Assembly (NCBI RefSeq): GCF_014673495.1
Contig: NZ_CP051006.1
Location: forward strand, 620,001 to 684,000
DNA: 64,000 nucleotides
DNA from: Streptomyces griseofuscus
Lineage (GTDB): Bacteria; Actinomycetota; Actinomycetes; Streptomycetales; Streptomycetaceae
Reading direction: 5' to 3'
Positions 46,323 to 54,843 of this stretch are shown piece by piece. A program made the translations under genes and the position numbers. The notes under the pieces are model-generated. The model searched no databases and was not told the DNA's origin. It saw only the letters and a list, made by a program, of their open reading frames with translations. Within the stretch, counting starts at the first letter, position 1. Every line of letters starts with the position of its first letter.

Positions 46323-47290
46323 GCGGCGCTCCCGGTGCGGTCGTTGCCGGTGGTGGTGCCGGTGCCGGTGGCGTCGGCGCCGGTCGTGCCGCCGTGGTAC
46401 TCGACGGCGTCCCTGGTCAGGTCCATGAAGGCGGACTCCAGGGACATCGCCCTGGTGCTCAGTTCGAACAGGGGGATGCCGTGTTCGGCCGCCTTCAGCC
46501 CGATCTGTCGTGCGCTCATCCCGCTGACCTGGAGTTCCTCCGAGCCGACCCGGCCGGTGATCTGCACACCCGGTCCGGCGAGCACGTCCCGCAGCCGTCC
46601 CGGGTCCTCGGTGGCGACCCGGACGGTGTCACCGCCCGCCTCGCGCACCAGGTCCCGTACGGTCGTGTCGGCGAGCAGCCGCCCCCGGCCCACGACGATC
46701 AGATGGTCCGCGACCTGGGCGACCTCGCTCATCAGGTGGGAGGAGACGAAGACGGTACGGCCCTCCGCCGCGAGCGAGGTGAGCAGGTTGCGGATCCACA
46801 GGACGCCCTCGGGGTCGAGGCCGTTGACCGGCTCGTCCAGCATCACCGTGCGGGGGTCACCGAGCAGGGCGGCGGCGATGCCGAGCCGCTGGCCCATGCC
46901 GAGCGAGAAGGAACCGGCCCGCTTTCCGGCGACGCTGCCGAGCCCGGCGAGCCCGATCACCTCGTCGACGCGGCGGCGCGGGATGCCATGGGTCAGCGCG
47001 AGCGCCCGCAGATGCTGGTAGGCCGAGCGGCCGGGGTGCACGGACCTGGCCTCCAGCAGGGCGCCGACCTCCTGGAGCGGGGCGCGGTGCCCGGCGTACC
47101 GGCGGCCGCCCACGGTGACGGAGCCGCTCGTCGGGGCGTCGAGGCCGACGATCATGCGCATGGTGGTGGACTTCCCGGCCCCGTTCGGGCCCAGGAATCC
47201 GGTGACGGTGCCGGGCTTGACGACGAAGTCCAGTCCGTCGACCGCCGTCTTCTCGCCGTACCTCTTGGTCAGTCCTCGTGCCTCGATCAT
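46319..47290 (-). CDS. ABC transporter ATP-binding protein
   Basis: The protein has 323 residues. Walker A is LGPNGAGKST (33-42). The signature is FSLGMGQRLGIAAALLGDP, Walker B is VMLDEPVNGLDPEG, and the switch His is in VSSHLMSE. The C-terminal 80 residues are an ABC-2-type extension. A strong ribosome site (gagggagcccgc) precedes the ATG. It is the first gene of a four-gene operon: ATPase, permease, sensor kinase and response regulator. The ATPase and permease together would export a compound sensed by the kinase. Confidence 0.95.
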   Translation of the reverse strand: MIEARGLTKRYGEKTAVDGLDFVVKPGTVTGFLGPNGAGKSTTMRMIVGLDAPTSGSVTVGGRRYAGHRAPLQEVGALLEARSVHPGRSAYQHLRALALTHGIPRRRVDEVIGLAGLGSVAGKRAGSFSLGMGQRLGIAAALLGDPRTVMLDEPVNGLDPEGVLWIRNLLTSLAAEGRTVFVSSHLMSEVAQVADHLIVVGRGRLLADTTVRDLVREAGGDTVRVATEDPGRLRDVLAGPGVQITGRVGSEELQVSGMSARQIGLKAAEHGIPLFELSTRAMSLESAFMDLTRDAVEYHGGTTGADATGTGTTTGNDRTGSAA

Positions 47291-47446
47291 GCGGGCTCCC
47301 TCTGTCGCGGACCGCGGCGTCCGCCGCGCCCTCGCGGGCGGCGGCGTCCGTCACGTCTGACGTCTCATCCGCAACGCTAGGCGCCGAAACCCCGCAAAAC
47401 CGTGGTACTGGGGGCTGAACGGGGCAGAAGTGGTGATACCGGGGTA

Positions 47447-48505
47447 CTACGCCCGGCCGCCGGGCCGGTGCGCGCCGCGGTGGTGGTGCCGGTGCCGTGC
47501 GCCGTCCGCGGCGGCCTCCGGGTCGGCGGCGAGCGGGGCGGTGGCGACCGGGGCGGGGTGGCCCGAACCGGCCGTGTCCGCGGGCGCGGTGGCCGCGGCG
47601 CGCTCGGCCGAGCGGGCGGTCACCACCATGCGCTCGCTGTCAAAGGCGGCCTCGGCGAGGCTGGCGCAGCACAGCGCGAGCAGCGCGGCACCGGCCACGA
47701 CGGGCAGGGCGCGCGGTGGCGGGGGCGGGCCCAGCAGGGCCCGCACCCGCTGCGGCACGGCCCCGCCGGTCGCGGCCAGCGCGGGCCGGTCCTGCGCCGC
47801 GGTGGTGGCCAGGGCGGCGCGGCCGACGGCGCGGGCGACCACCGTACGGCTGCCCACGTGCGCGGCGGCGGTCTCGTCGGCCCAGCGTTCCAGGACGAAG
47901 CCGCCCGCGTCGGCGAGCGGCCGCAGCAGCGGGGTGACGGCCGCAGTGAGCCGCCACAGGACGAGGTAGAGGTGGTGCCTGCCGCGCAGATGGGCGCGTT
48001 CGTGCGCGAGCAGGGCGGCGCGCTCGTCGTCGCCCAGGCAGCGCAGCATGCCCCGGGAGACCACGATCCGGCCGGGCGCGCCGGGCAGCGCGAACGCCTG
48101 CGGGACCGGGTCGTCGAGGACGGCCAGTTCGGTGTCGCCGGGCAGCGCGGCGGCCTCCCGCCGGGCCCAGCGCAGGTGCCGGGTCCCGCGTACGGCGGCC
48201 ACGGCGAGCGAGCCGGTCGCGGCGGCCAGGCCGAGCGCGCCGAGGACCGCGACGGCGAGGGAGACCGGGTCGGCGGCGCGCAGCGCGGCCACCGACCAGT
48301 GGCCCTGCTCGGCGACCTCGGGGATCTGCGCGAGCCCGGTGAAGGACAGCAGTGCGAGCGAGCCGAGCCAGCCGAGGGCGGTGACCGTCGCGGCGCAGGC
48401 CAGGGAGCGGGCGGCGGCGCGGGGCGGCAGCCGGCGCGCGGCGCGCGGGGCGAGCACGGCGAGGACGACGGTCACCAGCAGCGGCACATAGACGGTAATG
48501 GTCAC
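47447..48505 (-). CDS. BlaR1/M56-family membrane zinc peptidase
   Basis: The protein has 352 residues and starts with GTG. Three or four membrane helices flank a cytoplasmic zinc-protease domain with LLAHERAHLRGRHH, the HExxH motif at 168-172, and a later ERWADETAAAH segment as third-ligand candidate. In the family a sensor domain activates the peptidase, which inactivates the partner BlaI repressor. Here the sensor part is short and there is no penicillin-binding domain, so the signal is unknown. It lies 4 bp downstream of the BlaI gene. The C-terminal 40 residues are His/Arg-rich (ARHRHHHRGAH). Confidence 0.85.
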   Translation of the reverse strand: MTITVYVPLLVTVVLAVLAPRAARRLPPRAAARSLACAATVTALGWLGSLALLSFTGLAQIPEVAEQGHWSVAALRAADPVSLAVAVLGALGLAAATGSLAVAAVRGTRHLRWARREAAALPGDTELAVLDDPVPQAFALPGAPGRIVVSRGMLRCLGDDERAALLAHERAHLRGRHHLYLVLWRLTAAVTPLLRPLADAGGFVLERWADETAAAHVGSRTVVARAVGRAALATTAAQDRPALAATGGAVPQRVRALLGPPPPPRALPVVAGAALLALCCASLAEAAFDSERMVVTARSAERAAATAPADTAGSGHPAPVATAPLAADPEAAADGARHRHHHRGAHRPGGRA

Positions 48506-48509
48506 CCGG

Positions 48510-48923
48510 TCACGACTCCTCGGCGGGGCGGCCTCGGCCGGGTCCGGTCAGCAGCCGCTGGAGCAACTGCCCGTCCCCGGCGGAGAGTCCGGAGACGAAT
48601 CGGGCGAGCACCGCATCCCGGTCCGAGTCGCGGTCCAGCAGGGTCCGCATCCGGGCGGCGGTGTCGGGCGCCTCGTCGCGCGCGGGGGTGTAGGCGTGGC
48701 CGCGGCCTTCCCGGCGCCGGACCAGCATGCCCTTGTCGTGCGAGCGGGACAGGATGGTGAGCACGGTGGTGTACGCCAGGTCGCCGGGCAGTTCGGCCAG
48801 GACCTGCCGGGCGGTCAGCGGCCGGTCGGCGGCCCAGAGGACGGCCAGCACACTGCTCTCCAGTTCGCCGCGCGCCCTTCGGCCGGACGGCTCACCCGCC
48901 ACCTCGCTCCCCCGCTCGCGCAC
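48510..48923 (-). CDS. BlaI/MecI-family repressor
   Basis: The protein has 137 residues as annotated from GTG 48923. A GTG at 48902 with gggggagcgag upstream would remove seven residues and is equally plausible. The winged HTH (GELESSVLAVLWAADRPLTA, LAYTTVLTILSRSHDKGMLVRRREGRGHAYTPA) is the BlaI DNA-binding domain, followed by a dimerisation tail. In the classical system BlaI represses the operon and is cleaved via BlaR1. The paired operators upstream fit autoregulation. The two-gene module may respond to cell-envelope stress. Confidence 0.9.
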   Translation of the reverse strand: MRERGSEVAGEPSGRRARGELESSVLAVLWAADRPLTARQVLAELPGDLAYTTVLTILSRSHDKGMLVRRREGRGHAYTPARDEAPDTAARMRTLLDRDSDRDAVLARFVSGLSAGDGQLLQRLLTGPGRGRPAEES

Positions 48924-49001
48924 TCCTGGTCCCCCCTCCCGCCCCTGACGGCCTTCTGCCCGGTCTTGACGGTCCGGTGGACCACCCTGCCCCGGCTGCT
49001 A

Positions 49002-49035
49002 CTACATGTCGTACGAGCCTATCTCCTACATGTCG
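49002..49035 (-). promoter_or_regulatory. Duplicated ctacatgtcg motif, candidate BlaI operators
   Basis: ctacatgtcg occurs at 49002-49011 and 49026-49035, 24 bp apart. The first lies in tactacatgtcgta, a near-palindrome like BlaI/MecI sites, which contain TACA...TGTA. Both are within 115 bp upstream of the BlaI gene start. Confidence 0.6.
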
Positions 49036-49064
49036 AGGAGTTGACGAGGCGCCGAGCGGGCGGG

Positions 49065-49517
49065 TCAGTCGGACAGGCCCGCGGCGAGCGTGGCGCCGAG
49101 TTCCCAGCAGGCCTCCGTGTCGGCCCGGCCGGGTTCACCCGTGACGGTGACCGGTTCGGCCGCGCGGCGCCAGCCGAGGCCGGTGGTGATGGTGTCGAGG
49201 GCGCGCACCGCGCCGGTGACGTCGTTGCCCCCGTGGACGTAGTAGCCGAAGGGGCGACCCCGGGTCTCGTCCAGGCAGGGGTAGTAGATCTGGTCGAAGA
49301 AGTGTTTGAGGGCGCCGGAGATGTAGCCGAGGTTCGCGGGGGTGCCGAGGAGGTAGCCGTCGGCTTCGAGGACATCGGCGGCGGTGGCGGCGAGGGCCGC
49401 GCGGCGCACCACCCGGACGCCCTCGATCTCGGGTGCCGTGGCACCGGAGACGACGGCCTCGAACAGGGCCTGGCAGTTGGGTGACGGGGTGTGGTGGACG
49501 ATCAGCAAGGTGGGCAC
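49065..49517 (-). CDS. Flavodoxin-like NAD(P)H-dependent oxidoreductase (FMN reductase family)
   Basis: The protein has 150 residues and starts with GTG. LLIVHHTPSPNCQALFEAVV is the phosphate-binding loop of the flavodoxin fold. The segment LEADGYLLGTPANLGYISGALKHFF is the FMN-binding loop and helix of NADPH-dependent FMN reductases. It is a soluble enzyme that reduces quinones, FMN or other acceptors; the physiological substrate is unknown. It stands between the BlaI operators and a divergent methyltransferase gene. Confidence 0.85.
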   Translation of the reverse strand: MPTLLIVHHTPSPNCQALFEAVVSGATAPEIEGVRVVRRAALAATAADVLEADGYLLGTPANLGYISGALKHFFDQIYYPCLDETRGRPFGYYVHGGNDVTGAVRALDTITTGLGWRRAAEPVTVTGEPGRADTEACWELGATLAAGLSD

Positions 49518-49676
49518 ACCGGCACCCTGCCGGGTCCGGCGCGCGGTGCGCAAACGGGCCGTCGCCCCTAGCCGTTGTGGGCGCGGCGCGCGGGTGCGAG
49601 GATGCCCGGCGTCGGTGCCGTAGGGGTGCCGTACGGGTCGGTGCGTACCGGTCGGTGCCGTGCGACGGGAGGAGCC

Positions 49677-50321
49677 GTGGTGGCCGAGGACGAGCGCCGG
49701 GTGCCGGCGGCCGTGGTGTTCGACGCGCTGGGCCTGGACTACGAGAAGGCGTTCGCCTCCTCCGAGGCGCACCGGGCGTCCCTGCGGTGGCTGCTGGAGC
49801 GGCTGGCACCGGGCAGCCGGGTGCTGGACGCGGGCTGCGGGACGGGGCGGCCGACCGCGGCGGCCCTCGCGGACGCTGGGCACCGGGTGCTCGGTGTCGA
49901 TGTGTCCCCGGTGATGGTGGAGTTGGCGGCCCGGCAGGTGCCGGGTGCCGAGTTCCGCCGGGCGGACATCCGTGGACTTCCGCTGGAGGACGGGGCGTTC
50001 GACGCGGCCTGCGCCTACTTCTCGCTGCTCCAGATGGACCGCGCCGAGCAGGAGGCCGTGGTGGGCCGGCTCGCGCGGGCGGTGCGGCCCGGCGGGTTCG
50101 TGGTGCTGGCGACCGTGCCCGTCGGCATCGAGGGCGCCGAGGGGCTCTTCATGGGGCAGCCGGTACGGGTGACGAGCTTCGGCGCAGACGCGTTCGAGGA
50201 CGTGGCGGTCCGGGCCGGGCTCGCCGTACTGGCGCGGGAGCACACGGAGTTCGCGCCCGCGCATCCCGAGGCGGTACCGGAGCCGCATCTGTTCCTGCAC
50301 TGCCGACGGCCCGCTCGGTAG
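49677..50321 (+). CDS. Class I SAM-dependent methyltransferase (Methyltransf_11/25-like)
   Basis: The protein has 214 residues and starts with GTG behind gggaggagcc; a second in-frame GTG lies at 49680. RVLDAGCGTGRPTAAAL is motif I, VLGVDVSPVMVELAARQ motif II, FRRADIRGLPLEDGAFDAA motif III-IV, and RLARAVRPGGFVVLATVP motif V-VI. This is the standard small-molecule or lipid methyltransferase pattern. The substrate is unknown. It is divergent from the FMN-reductase gene. Confidence 0.87.
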   Translation: MVAEDERRVPAAVVFDALGLDYEKAFASSEAHRASLRWLLERLAPGSRVLDAGCGTGRPTAAALADAGHRVLGVDVSPVMVELAARQVPGAEFRRADIRGLPLEDGAFDAACAYFSLLQMDRAEQEAVVGRLARAVRPGGFVVLATVPVGIEGAEGLFMGQPVRVTSFGADAFEDVAVRAGLAVLAREHTEFAPAHPEAVPEPHLFLHCRRPAR

Positions 50322-50380
50322 CCTCTGGTCTTCCTCAAACGGCTTGGACCTCGGGACCCTCGGCGGCGAGGATGATCAAC

Positions 50381-50716
50381 ATGACGGGAATCGCGGGTCT
50401 GAACAGGAAGCACAACCACGTACTGGTCATCCGGGACGCGGATGTGGTGGCCGCGGCGCTGCGCGAGGCGCTGGCCGAGGCGTCGCCCGAGGAACGCCCG
50501 GGCCTGGAACGCGCCGCCGCGCTGGTCGAGTCGACCGCGGCGGCCACCGAGGCCAGGCTGCGCGCCGACTGGACCCGCGCCCGGCTGGCCGCCGTCGGCT
50601 TCACGGGCGACCTCTCCTCGGTCGCGGCGACGAAGGCCCTGCGCCAGGCGGAGCCGAAGCTGAGCCTGCTGGCGGCGGTGCAGCTCCAGAAGGAGGCACT
50701 GACCCAACCGGAGTGA
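50381..50716 (+). CDS. Conserved small protein of unknown function
   Basis: The protein has 111 residues, starting at the ATG (50381) that is 9 bases after gcgagg; an ATG three codons upstream has no such spacing. It is mainly helical with a basic lead (GLNRKHNHVLVIRDADVVA) and Ala/Glu-rich helices (ALREALAEASPEERPGLERA). No family is recognised. It lies 59 bp after the methyltransferase gene, so it may share a transcript. Confidence 0.6.
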   Translation: MTGIAGLNRKHNHVLVIRDADVVAAALREALAEASPEERPGLERAAALVESTAAATEARLRADWTRARLAAVGFTGDLSSVAATKALRQAEPKLSLLAAVQLQKEALTQPE

Positions 50717-50743
50717 CGGTGGGAAAGGGCGGGAGAGGGGGGC

Positions 50744-50789
50744 CATAAGGCGCCCCTGGGGAAGTCATAAGATGCCCTTATGGGGTCAT
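50744..50789. repeat. Tandem imperfect repeat of cataag...tgggg between two genes
   Basis: Unit A (50744-50765) is cataaggcgcccctgggg plus four bases; unit B (50766-50789) is cataagatgcccttatgggg plus four bases. A dyad cataagg (50744-50750)/ccttatg (50776-50782) also exists. It lies 28 bp after a stop codon and 85 bp before fprA, so it may be a terminator or regulatory hairpin. Confidence 0.5.
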
Positions 50790-50810
50790 AGGCGGGACCC
50801 GCGTACCTAC

Positions 50811-50829
50811 TTAGGTCTGCCTTAGCTTA
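50811..50829 (+). promoter_or_regulatory. Candidate iron box (DmdR/IdeR-type) upstream of fprA
   Basis: ttaggtctgccttagctta matches 13 of 19 positions of the ttaggttaggctaacctaa iron-repressor consensus. It lies 45-63 bp before the fprA ATG, in the promoter zone. It is moderate evidence of iron control. Confidence 0.5.
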
Positions 50830-50873
50830 GGCTTCCCGATCGAGTCGACTTTTTCACTCGAAGGGAACTGATC

Positions 50874-52238
50874 ATGCCGCGCCCCCTGCGGGTAGCCATC
50901 GTCGGAGCCGGCCCCGCCGGGATCTACGCCGCCGACGCCCTGCTCAAGTCCGAGGTGGCCGCCGACCCCGGCGTGTCCATCGACCTCTTCGAGCGCATGC
51001 CCGCCCCCTTCGGTCTGATCCGCTACGGCGTCGCGCCGGACCACCCGCGCATCAAGGGCATCGTCACCGCACTGCACCAGGTCCTGGACAAGCCGCAGAT
51101 CCGGCTGTTCGGCAACGTCGACTACCCGACGGACGTCAGCCTGGACGACCTGCGCGACTTCTACGACGCGGTGATCTTCTCCACCGGCGCCATGGCCGAC
51201 CGCGCGCTGTCCATACCCGGCATCGAGCTGGACGGCTCCTACGGCGCCGCCGACTTCGTATCCTGGTACGACGGCCACCCGGACGTGCCGCGCACCTGGC
51301 CCCTGGAGGCCGAGAAGGTCGCGGTGCTCGGCGTCGGCAATGTGGCCCTGGACGTGGCCCGCGTCCTCGCCAAGACCGCGGACGAGCTGCTGCCGACCGA
51401 GATCCCGCAGAACGTCTACGACGGTCTGAAGGCCAACAAGGCCCTGGAGATCCACGTCTTCGGCCGCCGGGGCCCGGCCCAGGCGAAGTTCAGCCCGATG
51501 GAGCTGCGCGAGCTGGACCACTCCCCCAACATCGAGGTCATCGTCGACCCCGAGGACATCGACTACGACGCCGGCTCGATCGAGACCCGGCGCGGCAACA
51601 AGCAGGCCGACATGGTCGCCAAGACCCTGGAGAACTGGGCGATCCGGGACGTCGGCGACCGCCCGCACAAACTGTTCCTGCACTTCTTCGAGTCCCCCGC
51701 GGAGATCCTCGGCGAGGACGGCAAGGTCGTCGGCCTGCGCACCGAGCGCACCGCCCTCGACGGCACCGGCAACGTCAAGGGCACCGGCGAGTTCAAGGAC
51801 TGGGACGTCACCGCCGTCTACCGCGCGGTCGGCTACCTCTCCGAGAAGCTGCCCAAGCTGCCCTGGGACCTCGGCTCGGGCACCGTCCCGGACGAGGGCG
51901 GCCGGGTCATCGAGGAGGGCGGCACGCACCTCCAGTCCACCTACGTCACCGGCTGGATCCGGCGCGGCCCCGTCGGCCTCATCGGGCACACCAAGGGCGA
52001 CGCCAACGAGACGGTGTCCAACCTGCTCGCGGACCACGCGGAGGGCCGGCTGCACAGCCCCGCCTCGCCCGCGCCGGAGGCCGTGGACGCCTTCCTCGCC
52101 GAGCGCGGCGTCCGGTACACCACGTGGGAGGGCTGGCACCGGCTGGACGCCGCCGAGCGCGCCCTGGGCGAACCGCAGGGCCGCGAGCGCGTGAAGATCG
52201 TCGAGCGCGAGGACATGCTGCGCGAGAGCGGCGCGTAA
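50874..52238 (+). CDS. fprA: FAD-dependent ferredoxin/adrenodoxin-NADP reductase (FprA family)
   Basis: The protein has 454 residues. The N-terminal FAD motif is VAIVGAGPAGIYAADALL, and the PAPFGLIRYGVAPDHPRIK segment is diagnostic of adrenodoxin-reductase/FprA proteins. The NADP domain has KVAVLGVGNVALDVARVLAK. IRRGPVGLIGHTKGDANET is the conserved C-terminal FAD-contact motif. The enzyme transfers electrons between NADPH and ferredoxins or P450 partners. A good ribosome site (gaagggaac) precedes the ATG. A partial iron box upstream suggests regulation by iron supply. Confidence 0.93.
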   Translation: MPRPLRVAIVGAGPAGIYAADALLKSEVAADPGVSIDLFERMPAPFGLIRYGVAPDHPRIKGIVTALHQVLDKPQIRLFGNVDYPTDVSLDDLRDFYDAVIFSTGAMADRALSIPGIELDGSYGAADFVSWYDGHPDVPRTWPLEAEKVAVLGVGNVALDVARVLAKTADELLPTEIPQNVYDGLKANKALEIHVFGRRGPAQAKFSPMELRELDHSPNIEVIVDPEDIDYDAGSIETRRGNKQADMVAKTLENWAIRDVGDRPHKLFLHFFESPAEILGEDGKVVGLRTERTALDGTGNVKGTGEFKDWDVTAVYRAVGYLSEKLPKLPWDLGSGTVPDEGGRVIEEGGTHLQSTYVTGWIRRGPVGLIGHTKGDANETVSNLLADHAEGRLHSPASPAPEAVDAFLAERGVRYTTWEGWHRLDAAERALGEPQGRERVKIVEREDMLRESGA

Positions 52239-52256
52239 GCGCTCCGCGCACTGCCT

Positions 52257-52311
52257 CGGCCGGGGCTGAGCTCGAACGGGGCTCGGCCCCGGCCGGGCTC
52301 GGCCCCGGCCG
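52257..52311 (+). terminator. Hairpin after fprA with duplicated arm
   Basis: cggccggggctgagc (52257-52271) pairs with gctcggccccggccg (52281-52295) with one mismatch; the right arm is repeated at 52297-52311. It starts 19 bp after the fprA stop codon. Confidence 0.65.
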
Positions 52312-52350
52312 CCGTGGGTGGGTGGCGGAGTGCGGGTGTCGGCTCGTCGT

Positions 52351-52386
52351 GGCTGGTCGCGCGGTTCCCCGCGCCCCTGGGGAGCC
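52351..52386. repeat. Copy of the recurrent Streptomyces element around ggttccccgcgcccct
   Basis: ggctggtcgcgcggttcccc (52351-52370) continues as gcgcccctggggagcc (52371-52386). Related sequences with ggttccccgcgcccct are common in Streptomyces intergenic DNA, by my recollection; no function is known to me. Confidence 0.45.
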
Positions 52387-52588
52387 GCCCTGCCGTCGGC
52401 CGAGAAGCCGACGTGTTCGAAAAATGCCCCTCCCCTATACCACGCGCCCCAGCCATAACCGGGTCATGAGCGCCCCGCGCACCCCTCCGGAGGGACACGC
52501 GCCGCGCGCGGGCGCGAGGCCGTCTACGTTTCGCCGGGGCGAGCGGTGATACTGGAAGGCGCACCCGCCTCCATCAGCAGATTGGCTT

Positions 52589-53773
52589 ATGTCGAACTCC
52601 GCCACCGACCGCGCCCCCGTCCCGCAGTCCGTCTGGGCGGCCCGCGGCCGTCACACCGGCCCCGCTCCCGAGGACGTCGTCCGCCGCACCCTGCGCCGGC
52701 ACAAGGAGAACGGGGACATCGACGACTTCGCCGAGCCTCCCGCTCCCGAGGACACCGCCGAGAGCGACGCACCCCCCACGATCTTCGAGGCGCGCTGGCG
52801 GGTCGGCGGCACCGTGACCGTGCGGGCCCGCCTCACCCTCGTACCCGGGCAGAACAAGCTCCAGGGGCACGAGTGGCGGCTCGTCGCGGAAGCCGAGCGG
52901 CCGTGGGACGAGGGCTGGCCCTCCCCCGCGACGCTGTTCTGGCCCGAGGGCGGCTCCGGCGACGACGGTTCCTGGGACCACCACCCCACGGTCGCCGGGG
53001 TGCGCTTCCGGCAGGTGAACGCGCTGCCCGCGGACGACAAGGAGATGCGCCGCCGGCTGCGGGAGGCGGCCCGTGAGGCCTGGTGCGTCAATCTGGTGGT
53101 GCACGAGGCCATGACCCCCGACGAGCAGGGCAAGCTGCCGCTCGCCCGGCTGCTGCCGCCCGCCCTGCGGCACCGTGTCGTGGAGCACCGCGCCGCCCCG
53201 CACCAGCTGCGCGGCGTCAACTGGGCACTGAAGGCCCTCGGTGTCGAGGTGCCGCGCGGCGGCGCCGTGATCCTGCCGCCGGACCCGGCCCCGGAGGACT
53301 ACGACGGCGAACCGCACCGGGTGCGCAGCGTCTTCCTGGACGGCTCCGAGCCCCCCGAACTCCTCGCCGCGCTGCGGCACTTCGTCGCCCTGCCGCGCCC
53401 CGCGCCCCAGGACGCGGCCGCGGCGCTGGCGGACCTCAGGGACAACTGGACCCTGATGACCCACCAGGAGGAGCTGGACCGGGAACGGCGTCTGGTCACC
53501 ATGTACGCCGAGGCGCTGGAGGCCATGACGAAGTCCCGGGACCTGTACAAGCAGGCCGCCGAGCAGGCCCTGGAGGCGCTGGCCGCCTACCGTGACGTAC
53601 CGGCGCCCGCCCTGCCGCAGCAGCGGCCCGCCGCCAAGGCGCCCGCCCCGCTCCAGCAGCTCACCCGGACCTTCGAGCGGCTGCGGCTCCCCGGCCTTCC
53701 CGGCAGGGCGAAGACGGCCCCGCAGGACACCGCCGACGGCGCGGAGCTGCCCTCCCCCGACCTACCGTCGTAA
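52589..53773 (+). CDS. Conserved hypothetical protein, soluble, with C-terminal coiled coil
   Basis: The protein has 394 residues. Residues 1-60 are hydrophilic and proline-rich. Residues 65-290 are an alpha/beta region with [37 protein letters not shown] and [19 protein letters not shown]. Residues 295-345 form a coiled coil ([37 protein letters not shown]). No membrane helix or catalytic motif is visible. The ribosome site is weak. It is 27 bp before the DUF1232 gene on the same strand, so it probably shares a transcript. Confidence 0.6.
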   Translation: MSNSATDRAPVPQSVWAARGRHTGPAPEDVVRRTLRRHKENGDIDDFAEPPAPEDTAESDAPPTIFEARWRVGGTVTVRARLTLVPGQNKLQGHEWRLVAEAERPWDEGWPSPATLFWPEGGSGDDGSWDHHPTVAGVRFRQVNALPADDKEMRRRLREAAREAWCVNLVVHEAMTPDEQGKLPLARLLPPALRHRVVEHRAAPHQLRGVNWALKALGVEVPRGGAVILPPDPAPEDYDGEPHRVRSVFLDGSEPPELLAALRHFVALPRPAPQDAAAALADLRDNWTLMTHQEELDRERRLVTMYAEALEAMTKSRDLYKQAAEQALEALAAYRDVPAPALPQQRPAAKAPAPLQQLTRTFERLRLPGLPGRAKTAPQDTADGAELPSPDLPS

Positions 53774-53800
53774 GGCCCCCGTGCCGTACAAGGAGCCCCG

Positions 53801-54091
53801 ATGGACACCACCACCCTGCTGCTGATCATCGCCGCCGTCGTCGCCGCGGGCCTGGCCGCCGGTGCCGTCGTGCTGCTCGTACGCCTGGTGCGCACCCGGC
53901 GTACGCTGCTGCGGGCCGGGCTGCCCGCGGGGCCGCGCTGGGTGTTCTGGGGCGCGGTGGCGTATCTGCTGCTCCCGACCGATCTGCTGCCCGATCCCAT
54001 CTACCTGGACGACATCGGCGTGCTGCTCCTCGCCCTGCGCAGCCTGCGCGCCGCCCGGCCGCAGGCGCCGGAGACGCCCCGGCTGCCCTGA
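53801..54091 (+). CDS. DUF1232 (YkvA-like) small membrane protein
   Basis: The protein has 96 residues. An N-terminal membrane helix ([20 protein letters not shown]) is followed by [14 protein letters not shown], the DUF1232 hallmark, and [16 protein letters not shown]. The function of this family is unknown. A strong ribosome site (caaggagccccg) precedes the ATG. It follows the unknown protein gene by 27 bp. Confidence 0.87.
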   Translation: MDTTTLLLIIAAVVAAGLAAGAVVLLVRLVRTRRTLLRAGLPAGPRWVFWGAVAYLLLPTDLLPDPIYLDDIGVLLLALRSLRAARPQAPETPRLP

Positions 54092-54120
54092 ACCGGCCGT
54101 GGGTACCCGATCATGGTGTG

Positions 54121-54843
54121 ATGCGAGCCGTGTTCACCGGGATCCCGGACGCCCCCGCCGCCCCGGACGTCGCCGTCGTCGTCGATGTGATGCGGGCCTT
54201 CACCGTGGCCGCGGCCGCGCTGCGGCGCGGTGCCGAGCGGATCGTGTTCGCCGAGACGCGGCGGCAGGCGCTGGCGCTCAAGGCCCGCAACGCGGGCTGG
54301 CTCGCCTTCCAGGACGGGGCGCCGGAGCCGGGCTTCGACCTCGCCAACTCGCCGGCGCGGCTGCGTTCGCTCGATGTACGCGGCCGCACCATCGTGCAGA
54401 AGACCACCGCCGGTACGGCCGGGGCGCTGGCCGTGGCGGACGCCGGTCTGGTGCTGTGCGCGAGCTTCCTGGTGGCCGGGGCGACCGCCGAGGTGCTGCG
54501 CCGGGCCGGGGCGCCGGCGGTGACCTTCGTCGTCACCGGGGGCGACGGGCGGGCCGAGGAGGATCTGGCCTGCGCCGAGTACATCGCGGCCCGGGTGCGC
54601 GCCCCCGCCACCGATCCGGGGCCGTATCTGGAGCGGGCCCGGCGCTCCGCCGCCGCGGCCGAGCTCGCGGAGGCCGTACGGCGGGGCTGGACGGGGGTGC
54701 ATCCGCAGGACGTGGAGCTGTGCCTGGAGGCGGACAGCGTGCCGTTCGCGATGGCGGCCGCCCGCGTGGACGGCCGCCTGGAGCTGCGGGCGGTCGATCA
54801 GCCGCCGCTCGGGCTCAACTCCCGCGACGACCAGGGGCGTTGA
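54121..54843 (+). CDS. ComB-like 2-phosphosulfolactate phosphatase family protein
   Basis: The protein has 240 residues (an in-frame GTG at 54118 is possible). [27 protein letters not shown] is the N-terminal signature of the ComB fold, with the DVxRAFT motif, and [24 protein letters not shown] is the substrate-site segment. In methanogens and some bacteria ComB removes phosphate in coenzyme M/3-sulfolactate synthesis. Streptomycetes do not make coenzyme M as far as I know, so the true substrate may be different. The gene overlaps the convergent membrane-protein gene by 29 bp. Confidence 0.72.
   Translation: MRAVFTGIPDAPAAPDVAVVVDVMRAFTVAAAALRRGAERIVFAETRRQALALKARNAGWLAFQDGAPEPGFDLANSPARLRSLDVRGRTIVQKTTAGTAGALAVADAGLVLCASFLVAGATAEVLRRAGAPAVTFVVTGGDGRAEEDLACAEYIAARVRAPATDPGPYLERARRSAAAAELAEAVRRGWTGVHPQDVELCLEADSVPFAMAAARVDGRLELRAVDQPPLGLNSRDDQGR

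Larger units (their letters stand above)
52239..52588. other. 350-bp intergenic region with terminator hairpin and a recurrent Streptomyces sequence
   Basis: No gene is supportable. It contains the candidate fprA terminator (52257-52295) with a duplicated right arm, the ggttccccgcgcccct-type element (52351-52386), and the upstream region of the unknown protein gene at 52589. Confidence 0.55.

Noticed and set aside
47402..47448. ggtact repeats near the ABC operon as an operator
   Set aside because: Only six-base direct repeats, weakly related, one overlapping the stop of the BlaR-like gene; not better than chance.
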